Shown in pieces: positions 43,500 to 59,488 of a DNA stretch of 64,000 bases. Both the position numbers and the translations under genes were made by a program. This DNA comes from Allonocardiopsis opalescens. GTDB lineage: Bacteria; Actinomycetota; Actinomycetes; Streptosporangiales; Streptosporangiaceae. The stretch spans positions 186,001-250,000 of the forward strand of contig NZ_PVZC01000004.1 in the NCBI RefSeq assembly GCF_003002095.1. The letters run 5' to 3'. How positions within the stretch are numbered: position 1 is the first letter of the stretch; the number at the start of each line of letters is the position of its first letter. The notes below the pieces were generated by a model. That model was not told the origin of the DNA and made no database searches. It saw only the letters and a program-made list of their open reading frames with translations.

Positions 43500-44117
43500 T
43501 CAGCCCGCGGGCCGCGCCCCGGCGCCCGCCCGCTCGACCAGCCGCTCCCACACGGCGGCGACCCGCTCGTCGAGCTCGTCGAGGCCGCCGGAGTTGTCGA
43601 TGACCAGGTCGGCGACGGCGCGGCGCCGCTCGCGGCCCGCCTGCGCCGCGATGCGGGCCCTGGCCTGCTCCTCGCCCATGCCCCGGTCGTCGGCCAGCCG
43701 CCGCAGCTGCACCTCCACCGGCACGTCGACCACCACGACCAGGTCGTAGAGCCCGGCGAGATCGTTCTCGACCAGCAGCGGCACGTCGTAGACGACGATC
43801 GCGTCCGGGGGCGCCGCCTCCATCAGCTCCCGGCTGCGCTCGCCGACCAGCGGGTGCACGATCGCGTTCAGCGCGGCCAGCCGCTCGGGGTCGGCGAACA
43901 CGATCTCGCCGAGGGCGGGGCGGTCCAGTGAGCCGTCGGGGCGCAGCACGCCGGGCCCGAACTCCGTGACCACGGCCGCGAGGCCCGGCGTACCCGGCTC
44001 GACCGCCTCGCGGGCCAGCCGGTCGGCGTCGACCACCACCGCGCCGCGTGCGGCCAGCCGGGCCGCCACCGCGGACTTGCCCGAGCCGATGCCGCCCGTC
44101 AGTCCCACCTTGAGCAT
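43500..44117 (-). CDS. coaE: Dephospho-CoA kinase
   Basis: The 205-residue enzyme phosphorylates dephospho-CoA in the last step of coenzyme A synthesis. The P-loop G-G-I-G-S-G-K-S is at residues 8-15; D-A-D-R-L-A-R-E and Y-D-V-P-L-L-V-E-N are conserved substrate-binding segments. TAGGCT lies six bases before the ATG, so the transcript is leaderless. Mycobacterial homologues carry a fused UPF0157 domain; here only the kinase is present. The gene points against rpsA and uvrB. Confidence 0.95.
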   Translation of the reverse strand: MLKVGLTGGIGSGKSAVAARLAARGAVVVDADRLAREAVEPGTPGLAAVVTEFGPGVLRPDGSLDRPALGEIVFADPERLAALNAIVHPLVGERSRELMEAAPPDAIVVYDVPLLVENDLAGLYDLVVVVDVPVEVQLRRLADDRGMGEEQARARIAAQAGRERRRAVADLVIDNSGGLDELDERVAAVWERLVERAGAGARPAG

Positions 44118-44267
44118 GGAACGAGCCTATCGGCCGGCCACCCGGCGCACGCCGCGGCCGGCCCGCCGACCGGCTCGTCCGCGCGCACCTCGTTGTCACC
44201 GCGGCCGCGTACCGTGGAGGCAGACGCCGGACCACCAGGGGCCGGCCCGAGCGATCGGCGGTACACC

Positions 44268-46382
<2,115 letters not shown>

Positions 46383-46606
46383 CCGCCCGGCGCCCTGGCT
46401 CCCGGTCCGCCGAAGGCCACCAAACCGAGCGTCAAATTCGGCAATGTGCCGTTTTTGCGGTGAAACGACGCGACAATGCGGCGCGCGCACGCTAATGTCT
46501 CGTCGGTAGTCGTTCGGAAACAGGCCGTAGCGGATCCAGGGAGGGGGGCTCCGAGGTCGCCGCCGACCCGTGCGGAGGACCGGAGGACGGGGCCCTGGGA
46601 GGCGGT

Positions 46607-47611
46607 ATGACGGTAACCACCCGCGAGGTCACCACACTGTGGTGCGAGCTCGCGACGGGTCGGGCCGAGAACGTGGACCGGCTGGTGGAGGAGGTCGGCC
46701 GGCGGTGGCGGGAGCGCGACCGGCTGCTGCCCGCGCCGGGCCGCCCGCGCCCCGAGGACGAGCACGTCATCTACGTGCGCGACACCGGCGGCACGGTTCG
46801 GGCCACCGGCACCATGCAGCGGTCGGTGCTGGAGCCGGGCGACTCCGGCCTCACCTGGGGGGTACGCGACCAGCACTGGCTCACCCCGCTGGTGGGCGGC
46901 GCCGATCCGGCGGCCACCCTCGACACCCTGCTGTCGATGTGGCGCGAGCAGCTGTACATGGTGCCCGAGCGCGGCGACCCCGAGACCGCCGCCGCCGTCA
47001 CCTGGCCCTCCCGCGACGTCACCGGGATCAGCGCGCTGCGCAGGCACGGCCTGCAGCCCTACGGCGTGGTGGCCGCGCGGCTGCCCGGCCGGGGCGAGGT
47101 GCCCGCCGCGCCCCCGCCCGGGGTGCGGGTGCGCGCCGCCGGGGTCGACGACCTCCCGGTGCTGGTGGAGCTGCTGATGGAGGAGCACCACTACGAGCAG
47201 CACTTCGGCGGTGTGCTGGTCCGCCCGCAGACCGAGCGGCAGACCCACCGGGTGCTGGAGCAGTCGCTGAGCTACCAGCCCGCGTGGGTCTGGCTGGCCG
47301 AGCGCGACGACCGCGCGGTCGGGCTGATCTGGGCCTCGCCGCCCGAGCGCGCCCGGTGGGCGGCCCCGCTGGCCGCGGCCCGCCCGGCCGGCTACATCGG
47401 CTACGGCATGGTCACCGCCGACGAGCGCGGCCGGGGCACCGGCGCGGCGCTGGTCGCCCACGCCCACCGCCGGCTGGACGCCGAGGGCGTCGGAGTCACC
47501 CTGCTGAACTACTCCCAGGCGAACCCGCTCAGCGGCCCCTTCTGGAGCCGGATGGGCTACCGCCCGCTCTGGACCACCTGGGAGGTCCGCCCGGTCGGCG
47601 CGCTGCGCTGA
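46607..47611 (+). CDS. GNAT-family N-acetyltransferase
   Basis: The 334-residue protein carries a C-terminal GNAT domain with V-T-A-D-E-R-G-R-G-T-G-A-A-L-V, then L-L-N-Y-S-Q-A-N-P-L-S-G-P-F-W-S-R-M-G-Y. The N-terminal half also looks like a degenerate GNAT fold, so the protein may be a tandem-domain acetyltransferase. GGGAGG lies before the ATG and TAATGT at 46493 is a possible -10. Substrate unknown. The gene is followed by a zone of gene remnants. Confidence 0.85.
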   Translation: MTVTTREVTTLWCELATGRAENVDRLVEEVGRRWRERDRLLPAPGRPRPEDEHVIYVRDTGGTVRATGTMQRSVLEPGDSGLTWGVRDQHWLTPLVGGADPAATLDTLLSMWREQLYMVPERGDPETAAAVTWPSRDVTGISALRRHGLQPYGVVAARLPGRGEVPAAPPPGVRVRAAGVDDLPVLVELLMEEHHYEQHFGGVLVRPQTERQTHRVLEQSLSYQPAWVWLAERDDRAVGLIWASPPERARWAAPLAAARPAGYIGYGMVTADERGRGTGAALVAHAHRRLDAEGVGVTLLNYSQANPLSGPFWSRMGYRPLWTTWEVRPVGALR

Positions 47612-47636
47612 GACCCGGGCCGGCGCCGCGGCGCCC

Positions 47637-48036
47637 TCACCGGGGCGCGGGCACCACCCGCACGGGCTGGTCCGCCAGTGAGCCCAGCAGCCACCGCTCC
47701 CCGTGCGGGACGACGTTCGCGGGCGCCGGGGCGAAGCCGGTGTGCAGTCCGACGATCTCGCCGTCCTCGCTGAGCACCAGGACCGACCCGGTCAGCGGCT
47801 CGTCGTCGTCCATGAGTGCGGAGGCGGGCGGCCGCAGCGCGATCTGGCGGCTGAGCCGTTGGGGAGCACGAAGGAGTCGAGCGCGCCGACCCGCTCATAC
47901 ATGGGCAGCAGCAGCCGGCCGCGGCCGTCGGGGACGGAAGCCGTCGGAGACGCCCGGCAGGTCCGCCACGAGCACCTCGGAGGTGCCGGCGTCCTCACGT
48001 CGAGCCGGTACCGGGTGATCCGGTAGCGCAGGTGGG
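47637..48036 (-). pseudogene. Remnant of a strictosidine-synthase/SMP-30-like gene
   Basis: Conceptual minus-strand translation in shifting frames gives R-Y-R-I-T-R-Y-R-L-D, then A-G-T-S-E-V-L-V-A-D-L-P-G-V, then D-G-R-G-R-L-L-L-P-M-Y, and finally L-V-L-S-E-D-G-E-I-V-G-L-H-T ending at a TGA. The order matches the C-terminal half of strictosidine-synthase-like beta-propeller proteins. At least three frame changes are needed (near 47993, 47935 and 47852), and the N-terminal half is missing. Family call is moderate; disruption is clear. Confidence 0.6.
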
Positions 48037-48045
48037 CCGGCCGAC

Positions 48046-48273
48046 CAGGGCATCCGGCTGAACAGGGTCGACCCGGGCCCCGTCGACACCGGGTACCCGA
48101 CCGAGGAGACGCGGGCCTTGGTGCGGCCGATGTTCCCGTTCGGCCGCTACGGCGAGCCCGACGACCCCGCCCGGCTGATCGCCTGGCCGGCCACCGACGA
48201 GGCGCGCTGGATCACCGGCCAGGTGATCGATACCGAGGGCGGCTTCGGCCGGTACCGGCCCCGGGGGGCCTGA
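48046..48273 (+). pseudogene. 3'-terminal fragment of a short-chain dehydrogenase gene
   Basis: The plus strand encodes G-I-R-L-N-R-V-D-P-G-P-V-D-T-G, then P-F-G-R-Y-G-E-P-D-D-P-A-R-L-I-A-W and I-T-G-Q-V-I-D-T-E-G-G-F, ending in TGA. This is the last third of an SDR (substrate loop and C-terminal strand). The Rossmann and catalytic parts are absent: upstream sequence belongs to the opposing remnant about ten bases away. There is no start codon with a ribosome site, so it is a truncated relic. Confidence 0.75.
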
Positions 48274-48385
48274 GCCGCGGCCGCTTCCGGCCGCCGGTGC
48301 GCACGCCGGGCGGCCGGCGGCGCCGGTGCGCTCGCCGCGACCCAATACCATGCTGCCAGGCGGCGAGGCGGAGGGGACCACGGCC

Positions 48386-49357
48386 ATGGCGGAGGCAGGC
48401 GGCGCACCCGCGCCCGAACCGGTGGAGATCGTGGAGGTCGGTCCGCGCGACGGCCTGCAGAACGAGTCGGCGGTGCTGTCCACCGAGGACAAGATCGAGC
48501 TGATCACCCGCTGCGTCCGCGCCGGCCTGCGCCGCATCGAGGCGGTCAGCTTCGTCAACCCCAAGCGGGTGCCGCAGCTCGCCGACGCCGAGGCCGTGCT
48601 GGCCGGGCTGCCCCGCGAGGCCGGCGTCCGCTACATCGGGCTGGTGCTCAACCGCCGCGGCCTGGACCGCGCGCTGGCGGGCGGCGTGCACGAGGCCAAT
48701 GTGGTGGTCGCCGCCACCGACGGCTTCTCCGTGCGCAACCAGGGCGCCACCGTCGAGCAGATGCTGGCCGCCCTCGACGCCATCGCCCCCGAGGCCGCCG
48801 CGGCCGGCCTGCCGGTCAGCGTCACCATCTCCACCGCCTTCGGCTGCCCCTTCGACGGCGAGACCCCGCCCGAGCGGGTGGTGGAGATCGCGCGGCGCGC
48901 CGCCGCGGCCGGCGCCGCCGAGATCGCGCTGGCCGACACCATCGGCGTCGGCGTGCCCGCCCAGGTCCGCGCGCTGGTCCGCCGGGTGCGGGCGGCCGTC
49001 GGCGGCGTCGCGCTGCGCTGCCACTTCCACAACACCCGCAACACCGGCTACGCCAACGCCTGGACCGCCTACGAGGAGGGCGTGCGGGTGCTCGACTCCA
49101 GCGTCGGCGGCTTCGGCGGCTGCCCCTTCGCGCCCGCCGCCACCGGCAACATCGCCACCGAGGACCTGCTCTACACCCTGCACCGCTCCGGCGTCGCCAC
49201 CGGTGCCGACGAGGACCGCACCGCCGCCGTCGGCGACTGGCTGGGAGAGCGCCTGGGCGGCCGCCCGACCGCGCTGCGCGGCCGCGCCGGAGGCTTCCCC
49301 GCGGAGGTTCCTCCCGGTACGCCGGGCACGGTAGCGTCCAATGCGCAGGCACGATGA
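48386..49357 (+). CDS. Hydroxymethylglutaryl-CoA lyase-like enzyme
   Basis: The 323-residue TIM-barrel protein starts with V-E-V-G-P-R-D-G-L-Q-N-E (residues 16-27), the HMGL-like signature containing catalytic Arg and metal Asp. H-F-H-N-T-R-N supplies the metal-binding histidines and G-G-C-P-F-A-P-A-A-T-G-N the catalytic Cys. Members cleave HMG-CoA to acetyl-CoA and acetoacetate in leucine breakdown or act on related hydroxyacyl-CoAs. The ATG with GAGGGGA upstream is chosen; TACCAT at 48347 is a likely -10. No leucine-degradation genes are adjacent. Substrate within the family is uncertain. Confidence 0.88.
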   Translation: MAEAGGAPAPEPVEIVEVGPRDGLQNESAVLSTEDKIELITRCVRAGLRRIEAVSFVNPKRVPQLADAEAVLAGLPREAGVRYIGLVLNRRGLDRALAGGVHEANVVVAATDGFSVRNQGATVEQMLAALDAIAPEAAAAGLPVSVTISTAFGCPFDGETPPERVVEIARRAAAAGAAEIALADTIGVGVPAQVRALVRRVRAAVGGVALRCHFHNTRNTGYANAWTAYEEGVRVLDSSVGGFGGCPFAPAATGNIATEDLLYTLHRSGVATGADEDRTAAVGDWLGERLGGRPTALRGRAGGFPAEVPPGTPGTVASNAQAR

Positions 49358-49385
49358 ACGAAACAGCACCAGAAGGGACGCCGCG

Positions 49386-54437
<5,052 letters not shown>

Positions 54438-54448
54438 CGGGCGGGGCC

Positions 54449-55408
54449 GTGGGCAGACCCGAACCCGTACCCGACGCCCTGGACGCCGCCGTCGACGGGT
54501 ACCTCGACCACCTCGCGGTGGAGCGGGGGCTGGCCGCCAACACCCTGGCGGCCTACCGGCGCGACCTGGCCCGCTACGCGGCCGGGCTGCGCCGCGGCGG
54601 GCGGCGCGAGCTGCCCGCGGTCACCGAGGCCGACATCACCGCGCACCTGCGGCGGCTGCGCGAGGGCGACGACGAGCACCCGCCGCTCGGCGCGGCCTCG
54701 GCGGCCCGCGCCCTGTCGGCCGTGCGCGGCCTGCACCGCTTCGCCGCCCGCGAGGGGCTGCGCGCCGACGACCCCGCCGGGCAGGTCGCCCCGCCCACCG
54801 CGCCGCGCAGGCTGCCCCGCTCCATCCCGCTGGCCGAGGTCGAGGCGCTGCTGGCCGCCGCCGGAGCCGGCGAGGACCCCCGCGCGCTGCGCGACCGCGC
54901 GCTGCTCGAACTGCTCTACGGCGCCGGCGCGCGGGTGTCGGAGGCCGTCGGCCTGGACGTCGACGACTTCGAGCGGCTGCGCGCCGACAACGTGCACGTG
55001 GTGCGCTTCCGCGGCAAGGGGGGCCGCGAGCGGGTGGTGCCGGTGGGCCGCTACGCCCGCCGCGCGCTCGACGCCTACCTGGTCAGGGCCAGGCCGGTGC
55101 TCGCCTCGGCCGGCACGGGCACCCCCGCGCTTTTCCTCAACGCGCGCGGCGGCCGGCTGACCCGCCAGGGCGCCTGGGGGGTGCTGCGCGCCGCCGCCGA
55201 GCGGGCCGGGCTGGCCGGCGTCTCCCCGCACACCCTGCGGCACTCCTTCGCCACCCACCTGCTCGACGGCGGCGCCGACGTGCGCGTCGTGCAGGAGCTG
55301 CTGGGGCACGCCTCGGTGACCACCACGCAGATCTACACCCTGGTCACCGCCGACCGGCTGCGCGAGGTCTACGCCGCCGCGCACCCCCGCGCGCGGGCAC
55401 CCCGCTGA
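54449..55408 (+). CDS. xerD: Tyrosine recombinase XerD
   Basis: The 319-residue protein has an N-terminal SAM-like DNA-binding domain (about residues 10-110, with [10 protein letters not shown]) and the catalytic domain. Catalytic residues are all present: Arg162 (A-R-V-S-E), His261 and Arg264 (H-T-L-R-H), His287 (L-G-H) and the nucleophile Tyr296. It resolves chromosome dimers at dif and fits by position in the pyrG-xerD-scpAB block; it is not a phage integrase. GTG start 11 bases after the Nudix stop. Confidence 0.94.
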   Translation: MGRPEPVPDALDAAVDGYLDHLAVERGLAANTLAAYRRDLARYAAGLRRGGRRELPAVTEADITAHLRRLREGDDEHPPLGAASAARALSAVRGLHRFAAREGLRADDPAGQVAPPTAPRRLPRSIPLAEVEALLAAAGAGEDPRALRDRALLELLYGAGARVSEAVGLDVDDFERLRADNVHVVRFRGKGGRERVVPVGRYARRALDAYLVRARPVLASAGTGTPALFLNARGGRLTRQGAWGVLRAAAERAGLAGVSPHTLRHSFATHLLDGGADVRVVQELLGHASVTTTQIYTLVTADRLREVYAAAHPRARAPR

Positions 55409-55438
55409 CACCGGCTCGGCCCCGGCCTGTGTGTTGGC

Positions 55439-55467
55439 TTGCTGGTGGGCTGTTTCAGACCTAGAGT
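55439..55467 (+). promoter_or_regulatory. Promoter upstream of parA
   Basis: TTGCTG (55439-55444) and TAGAGT (55462-55467) are 17 bases apart in the least GC-rich part of the xerD-parA gap. The resulting leader of about 140 bases has no evident structure. It would drive parA and the scp genes. Confidence 0.6.
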
Positions 55468-55610
55468 CACCGGACGACGGCAAGGTAAACGGGGGGTAGT
55501 ACCGGGCCGGGGGTCGATGCGCGCCAGGGGGAGCTGAGCGGATCGCTCCACCGGCCGGGTCATCGGTAGGCGCCCGCGTTCGCCGGGCCGCGAGAGAGGG
55601 TCAGGGGCTA

Positions 55611-56561
55611 GTGACTGGGTCTGCGTACGAGGGTCCCGAGGCGGTCACCGCCGGGACCGAGAACGAGACGACCGACAGACGGACTAACCCCTGGGGCACC
55701 ACGCACGAGGGGGCGGCACTGGGGGCCATCGATCGACCGAAACCGGACTTTCCCACACCGGAGCCGTTGGAGCACCACGGCCCGGCGCGGGTGGTCGCCG
55801 TCTGCAACCAAAAGGGAGGGGTGGGCAAGACCACCACCACCATCAACCTGGGCGCCGCACTCGCCGAGCTGGGGCGCAAGGTGCTGCTGGTCGACTTCGA
55901 CCCGCAGGGCGCGCTCTCCGTCGGCCTGGGCCGGCTGGACCCGCGCGAACTCGATCTGACCGTCTACGAACTGCTGATGGACTCCAGCATCACCGTCGAC
56001 GACGTGCTGCTGAAGACCAATGTCGCCGGCATGGACATGGTGCCCAGCAACATCATGCTGTCGGGCGCCGAGATCCAGCTGGTGCCCGAGGTGGGGCGCG
56101 AGCACGTCCTGGGCCGGGCGCTCGAACCGGTGCTGCCCGACTACGACGTGGTGCTGATCGACTGCCAGCCGTCGCTGGGCCTGCTCACCATCAACGCGCT
56201 CACCGCCGCCGACGGGGTGATCGTGCCGCTGGAGTGCGAGTTCTTCGCACTGCGCGGGGTGGCGCTGCTGATGGAGACCATCACCAAGGTGCAGGAGCGG
56301 CTGAACGACCGGCTGGAGATCGACGGCTTCCTCGGCACGATGTACGACCCGCGCACCCTGCACGCGCGGGAGGTGCTGGCGACCATCATCGACGGCTTCG
56401 GGGAGCGGGTGTACCACACCGTCATCAACCGCACGGTGCGCTTCCCGGACGCCACCGTGGCCGGTGAGCCCATCACCAGCTACGACTCCTCGTCGGCAGG
56501 GGCGAGCGCCTACCGCGACCTGGCCAAGGAGGTGATCGCCAAGTGGCCGCCCGCCGGGTGA
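55611..56561 (+). CDS. ParA/Soj-family ATPase
   Basis: The 316-residue protein has a disordered N terminus of about 55 residues and then V-V-A-V-C-N-Q-K-G-G-V-G-K-T-T, the deviant Walker A (Lys68 and Lys73). D-F-D-P-Q-G-A follows as Walker A', with V-L-I-D-C-Q-P-S as Walker B. These Soj-like ATPases bind DNA nonspecifically and position cargo. No ParB is adjacent; the next, overlapping gene encodes a small ribbon-helix-helix-like protein. It is a second chromosomal ParA associated with scpAB (Rv1708 position), not the oriC-proximal ParA. GTG start with a GGGG stretch close upstream. Confidence 0.92.
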   Translation: MTGSAYEGPEAVTAGTENETTDRRTNPWGTTHEGAALGAIDRPKPDFPTPEPLEHHGPARVVAVCNQKGGVGKTTTTINLGAALAELGRKVLLVDFDPQGALSVGLGRLDPRELDLTVYELLMDSSITVDDVLLKTNVAGMDMVPSNIMLSGAEIQLVPEVGREHVLGRALEPVLPDYDVVLIDCQPSLGLLTINALTAADGVIVPLECEFFALRGVALLMETITKVQERLNDRLEIDGFLGTMYDPRTLHAREVLATIIDGFGERVYHTVINRTVRFPDATVAGEPITSYDSSSAGASAYRDLAKEVIAKWPPAG

Positions 56562-56884
56562 ACCTGCCCGGGGCCGCCGAGCTGTTCCGGCCGACGACCC
56601 CGGTGGCGGAGGCGTCCGCGGGGGCGGGCGCCGACCACGGCCGGCCGCAGCTGCGCACGGCCGAGGCCCGCGCGGCGCGGCAGCGCCGCGACGAGAAGAT
56701 CACCGTCTACATCTCCGGTGAGGAGCTGCTGGCGCTGGAGCACGCGCGGCTGCGGCTGCGCGCCACCCACGGCCTGGTCGCCGACCGCGGCAAGGTGGTG
56801 CGGACCGCGGTGGCCGAGCTGCTGGCCGACTTCGAGGAGAATGGGGAGCGCAGCACGCTGGTCCGCCGGCTCAACGAGGCGTGA
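56543..56884 (+). CDS. Small ribbon-helix-helix-like partner of ParA
   Basis: The 113-residue basic protein overlaps the end of parA. After a flexible arm it reads K-I-T-V-Y-I-S-G-E-E-L-L-A-L-E-H-A-R-L-R, then G-K-V-V-R-T-A-V-A-E-L-L-A-D-F. This is a strand-helix-helix pattern typical of ribbon-helix-helix DNA-binding proteins. GGAGG lies about 11 bases before the GTG; a second GTG overlapping the parA stop is the alternative start. Position suggests it is the DNA- or cargo-binding partner of this ParA, replacing ParB (inference). Confidence 0.78.
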   Translation: MAARRVNLPGAAELFRPTTPVAEASAGAGADHGRPQLRTAEARAARQRRDEKITVYISGEELLALEHARLRLRATHGLVADRGKVVRTAVAELLADFEENGERSTLVRRLNEA

Positions 56885-56942
56885 GGCCGGCACCCGCACC
56901 GACAGGGGCCGCCGCCTGAGCGGCCCGGACCGCTAGGACGCC

Positions 56943-57842
56943 TTGAGCAGCACCGACACCACCGGTACCGGCGAGCCGGCCGCGCCCGAGGGCCCGGCCG
57001 GCCCGCCGGACGCCGCCGCGCCCGGCGACGACTCCGGCTTCCGCGTGCACCTCGACGTCTTCGAGGGCCCCTTCGACCTGCTGCTCGGCCTGATCGCCAA
57101 GCACAAGCTGGACATCACCGAGGTGGCGCTCTCGCAGGTCACCGACGAGTTCATCGCCTACATCCGCTCCTACGGCAGCGAGTGGGACCTCGACGACGCC
57201 AGCCACTTCCTGCTGGTCGCCGCCACCCTGCTCGACCTCAAGGCCGCCCGGCTGCTGCCCTCGGGCGAGGTCGAGGACGAGGAGGACCTGGCGCTGCTGG
57301 AGGCGCGCGACCTGCTCTTCGCCCGGCTGCTGCAGTACCGCGCCTACAAGGAGGCGGCCGCGGTGCTGGCGGCCAGGATCGCCGAGGCGGGCCGCCGCTA
57401 CCCGCGGCTGGTGCCGATGGAGCCGGCCTTCGCCGAGCTGATGCCGGAGGTGCTGATCCGGCTGGGCCCGCAGGAGTTCGCCCGGCTGGCCGCCCGCACC
57501 CTCACCCCGCGCGAGCCGCCGACCGTGTCGGTGGCGCATGTGCACGACCCCAGGGCCAGTGTGCAGGAGCAGGCGGCGATCCTGGTGGAGCAGCTGCGGC
57601 GCCTCGGCGACGCCACCTTCGCCGAGCTGACCGGCGACTGCGCGGGCACCTTCGAGGTGGTGGCCCGCTTCCTGGCCCTGCTGGAGCTGTACCGCGCCGC
57701 GTCCGTCGGCTTCGAGCAGGCCGAGCCGCTTGGCGAGCTGCGGGTGCGGTGGACCGGCAGCGGCGACGGCTCCGTCGCGGTCGCCGACGACTACGGCCGC
57801 ACCCGTTCCGACGACGACCCGCCCGAGGAGGACGGCCCATGA
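56943..57842 (+). CDS. scpA: Segregation and condensation protein A
   Basis: The 299-residue kleisin has a disordered acidic N terminus of about 30 residues, then F-E-G-P-F-D-L-L-L-G-L-I, the ScpA signature that binds the SMC neck. Helical regions follow, and the C-terminal winged helix (about 200-275) caps SMC. TTG start with AGGA just upstream. It overlaps scpB by four bases. With SMC and ScpB it forms the bacterial condensin that loads at parS; smc is not in the window. Confidence 0.94.
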   Translation: MSSTDTTGTGEPAAPEGPAGPPDAAAPGDDSGFRVHLDVFEGPFDLLLGLIAKHKLDITEVALSQVTDEFIAYIRSYGSEWDLDDASHFLLVAATLLDLKAARLLPSGEVEDEEDLALLEARDLLFARLLQYRAYKEAAAVLAARIAEAGRRYPRLVPMEPAFAELMPEVLIRLGPQEFARLAARTLTPREPPTVSVAHVHDPRASVQEQAAILVEQLRRLGDATFAELTGDCAGTFEVVARFLALLELYRAASVGFEQAEPLGELRVRWTGSGDGSVAVADDYGRTRSDDDPPEEDGP

Positions 57843-58432
57843 CCGATTCCGCCGCACCCGGCCCGGCGGCCGGCGAGGAGGCGCGGCTGCGCGCCGCCAT
57901 CGAGGCGATCGTGCTGGTCGTGGACGAGCCGGTCGCCGAAAGCGTCCTCGCCGAGGTGCTGGACACCCCGGCCGAGCGCGTCCGCGAGCTGCTGCGCGCC
58001 CTGTCCGCCGAGTACACCGAGGCGGGCCGCGGCTTCGACCTGCGCGAGGCGGCCGGCGGCTGGCGCTTCTACACCCGCGCCGACTACGCCGCCGAGGTCG
58101 AGCGCTTCGTCCGCGACGGCCAGCAGGTGCGGCTCACCCAGGCGGCGCTGGAGACGCTGGCCGTCGTCGCCTACCGCCAGCCGGTCAGCCGCGCGCGCGT
58201 CTCGGCCGTGCGCGGTGTCAACTGCGACGGAGTCATGCGTACCCTCGTACTGAGGGGCCTGGTCGAGGAGGCCGGACACGAACGCGAGTCCGGAGCGATC
58301 CTGTACCGCACGACCGGCTATTTCCTGGAGCGTCTCGGCCTGCGCGCGCTGGACGAGCTGCCCGACCTGGCCCCGTTCCTGCCCGACGACATCGAAGGTC
58401 TCGAAGAAACCGGTGAGCACACCTCCGCGTAA
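57839..58432 (+). CDS. scpB: Segregation and condensation protein B
   Basis: The 197-residue protein consists of two winged helices, with A-A-I-E-A-I-V-L-V-V-D-E-P-V at the start and L-T-Q-A-A-L-E-T-L-A-V-V-A-Y-R-Q-P-V-S-R in the second wing. Y-R-T-T-G-Y-F-L-E-R-L-G-L closes the fold. It dimerises on ScpA in the SMC complex. The ATG overlaps the scpA stop (ATGA). Its own 3' end overlaps the next gene by 20 bases. Confidence 0.94.
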   Translation: MTDSAAPGPAAGEEARLRAAIEAIVLVVDEPVAESVLAEVLDTPAERVRELLRALSAEYTEAGRGFDLREAAGGWRFYTRADYAAEVERFVRDGQQVRLTQAALETLAVVAYRQPVSRARVSAVRGVNCDGVMRTLVLRGLVEEAGHERESGAILYRTTGYFLERLGLRALDELPDLAPFLPDDIEGLEETGEHTSA

Positions 58433-59429
58433 GCCCTCGGGCGGTTCCGGCCGCTCCGGCTCCGCCTCCAAGAAGCAGACCACCGCGGGCGATTCGCGGC
58501 GCGACCGCACCGGCCGCGCCGCGGGCGGCGCGCCGCGCCGCGACGGCCAGCCGCCCGGCCGCGAGGCCGGCGGCCCCGCGCACGAGGCCGAGCTCTCGCC
58601 GCAGGCGCGCGACCGCCTGCGTCGGCTGCGCTCCGAGTACGACGCCGCCGACGACGAGCGCGACCGCATCACCCAGCACGACCGCGACGACTATGCTGAC
58701 GTGCCGGACGGGATCCGGCTGCAGAAGGTGCTGGCCCAGGCCGGCGTGGCCAGCCGCCGCGCCAGCGAGGAGCTGATCCACCAGGGCAGGGTCGAGGTAG
58801 ACGGCCAGATCGTGCGGCGCTTCGGCGCCCGAGTCGACCCCGCCACCTCGGTGATCCGCGTCGACGGCATGCGCATCGCCACCGCCCCCGACCTGCTCTA
58901 CTACGCGCTGAACAAGCCGCGCGGCGTGGTCAGCACCATGTCGGACCCCCAGGGGCGGCCCACCCTCGCCGACTACAGCACCGAGTCGGACGAGCGGCTG
59001 TTCCACGTCGGGCGGCTGGACGTCGATACCGAGGGCCTGCTGCTGCTCACCAACGACGGGGAACTGGCCAACCGGCTCACCCACCCCCGCTACAAGGTCC
59101 CCAAGACCTACGTCGCGGTGGTGCCGGGCCCGGTCGACCGCCAGCTCGGCCGCCGGCTGCGCCGCGGCGTGGAGCTGGAGGACGGCCTCGTCGAGGTCGA
59201 CGACTTCTCGGTCGTGGACGCCACGGGCAACCGCGCCATGGTCCAGGTGACCCTGCACGAGGGCCGTAAGCACATCGTGCGGCGGCTGCTCGAAGAGGTG
59301 GGACACCCGGTGAAGGAACTGGTGAGAACCGAGATCGGGCCGGTCAGGCTCGGTAAACTCAAGCCGGGCACGATGCGCCAGCTGAGCGCCCAGGAGATCA
59401 GCGAGCTGTTCGACGCGGTCGGTATGTGA
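58413..59429 (+). CDS. 23S rRNA pseudouridine synthase, RluB/RsuA family
   Basis: The 338-residue protein has a basic, Gly/Arg/Ser-rich disordered arm of about 95 residues, then an S4 RNA-binding domain (about 100-150, R-L-Q-K-V-L-A-Q-A-G-V-A-S-R-R). The catalytic domain has G-R-L-D-V-D-T-E-G-L-L, whose Asp attacks uracil. K-H-I-V-R-R-L-L-E closes the active site. RluB modifies a helix of 23S rRNA near the peptidyl-transferase centre. GTG start lies inside scpB, so translation is coupled. The long N-terminal arm is usual in actinobacteria. Confidence 0.92.
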   Translation: MSTPPRKPSGGSGRSGSASKKQTTAGDSRRDRTGRAAGGAPRRDGQPPGREAGGPAHEAELSPQARDRLRRLRSEYDAADDERDRITQHDRDDYADVPDGIRLQKVLAQAGVASRRASEELIHQGRVEVDGQIVRRFGARVDPATSVIRVDGMRIATAPDLLYYALNKPRGVVSTMSDPQGRPTLADYSTESDERLFHVGRLDVDTEGLLLLTNDGELANRLTHPRYKVPKTYVAVVPGPVDRQLGRRLRRGVELEDGLVEVDDFSVVDATGNRAMVQVTLHEGRKHIVRRLLEEVGHPVKELVRTEIGPVRLGKLKPGTMRQLSAQEISELFDAVGM

Positions 59430-59488
59430 GCCGCGCCGCCGGGGCGGCGGACCGGACGCGGACGAGCGGGCGACGAAAGGGATGTGAC

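Noticed and set aside
44193-44267. Upstream TTG start for uvrB
   Set aside because: It adds 25 residues of Pro/Arg-rich sequence without family similarity or a ribosome site.
54449-55408. Tyrosine recombinase as a sign of an integrated element
   Set aside because: Its place between the Nudix gene and parA/scpAB is the conserved xerD position; there is no tRNA target, attachment repeat or phage gene.
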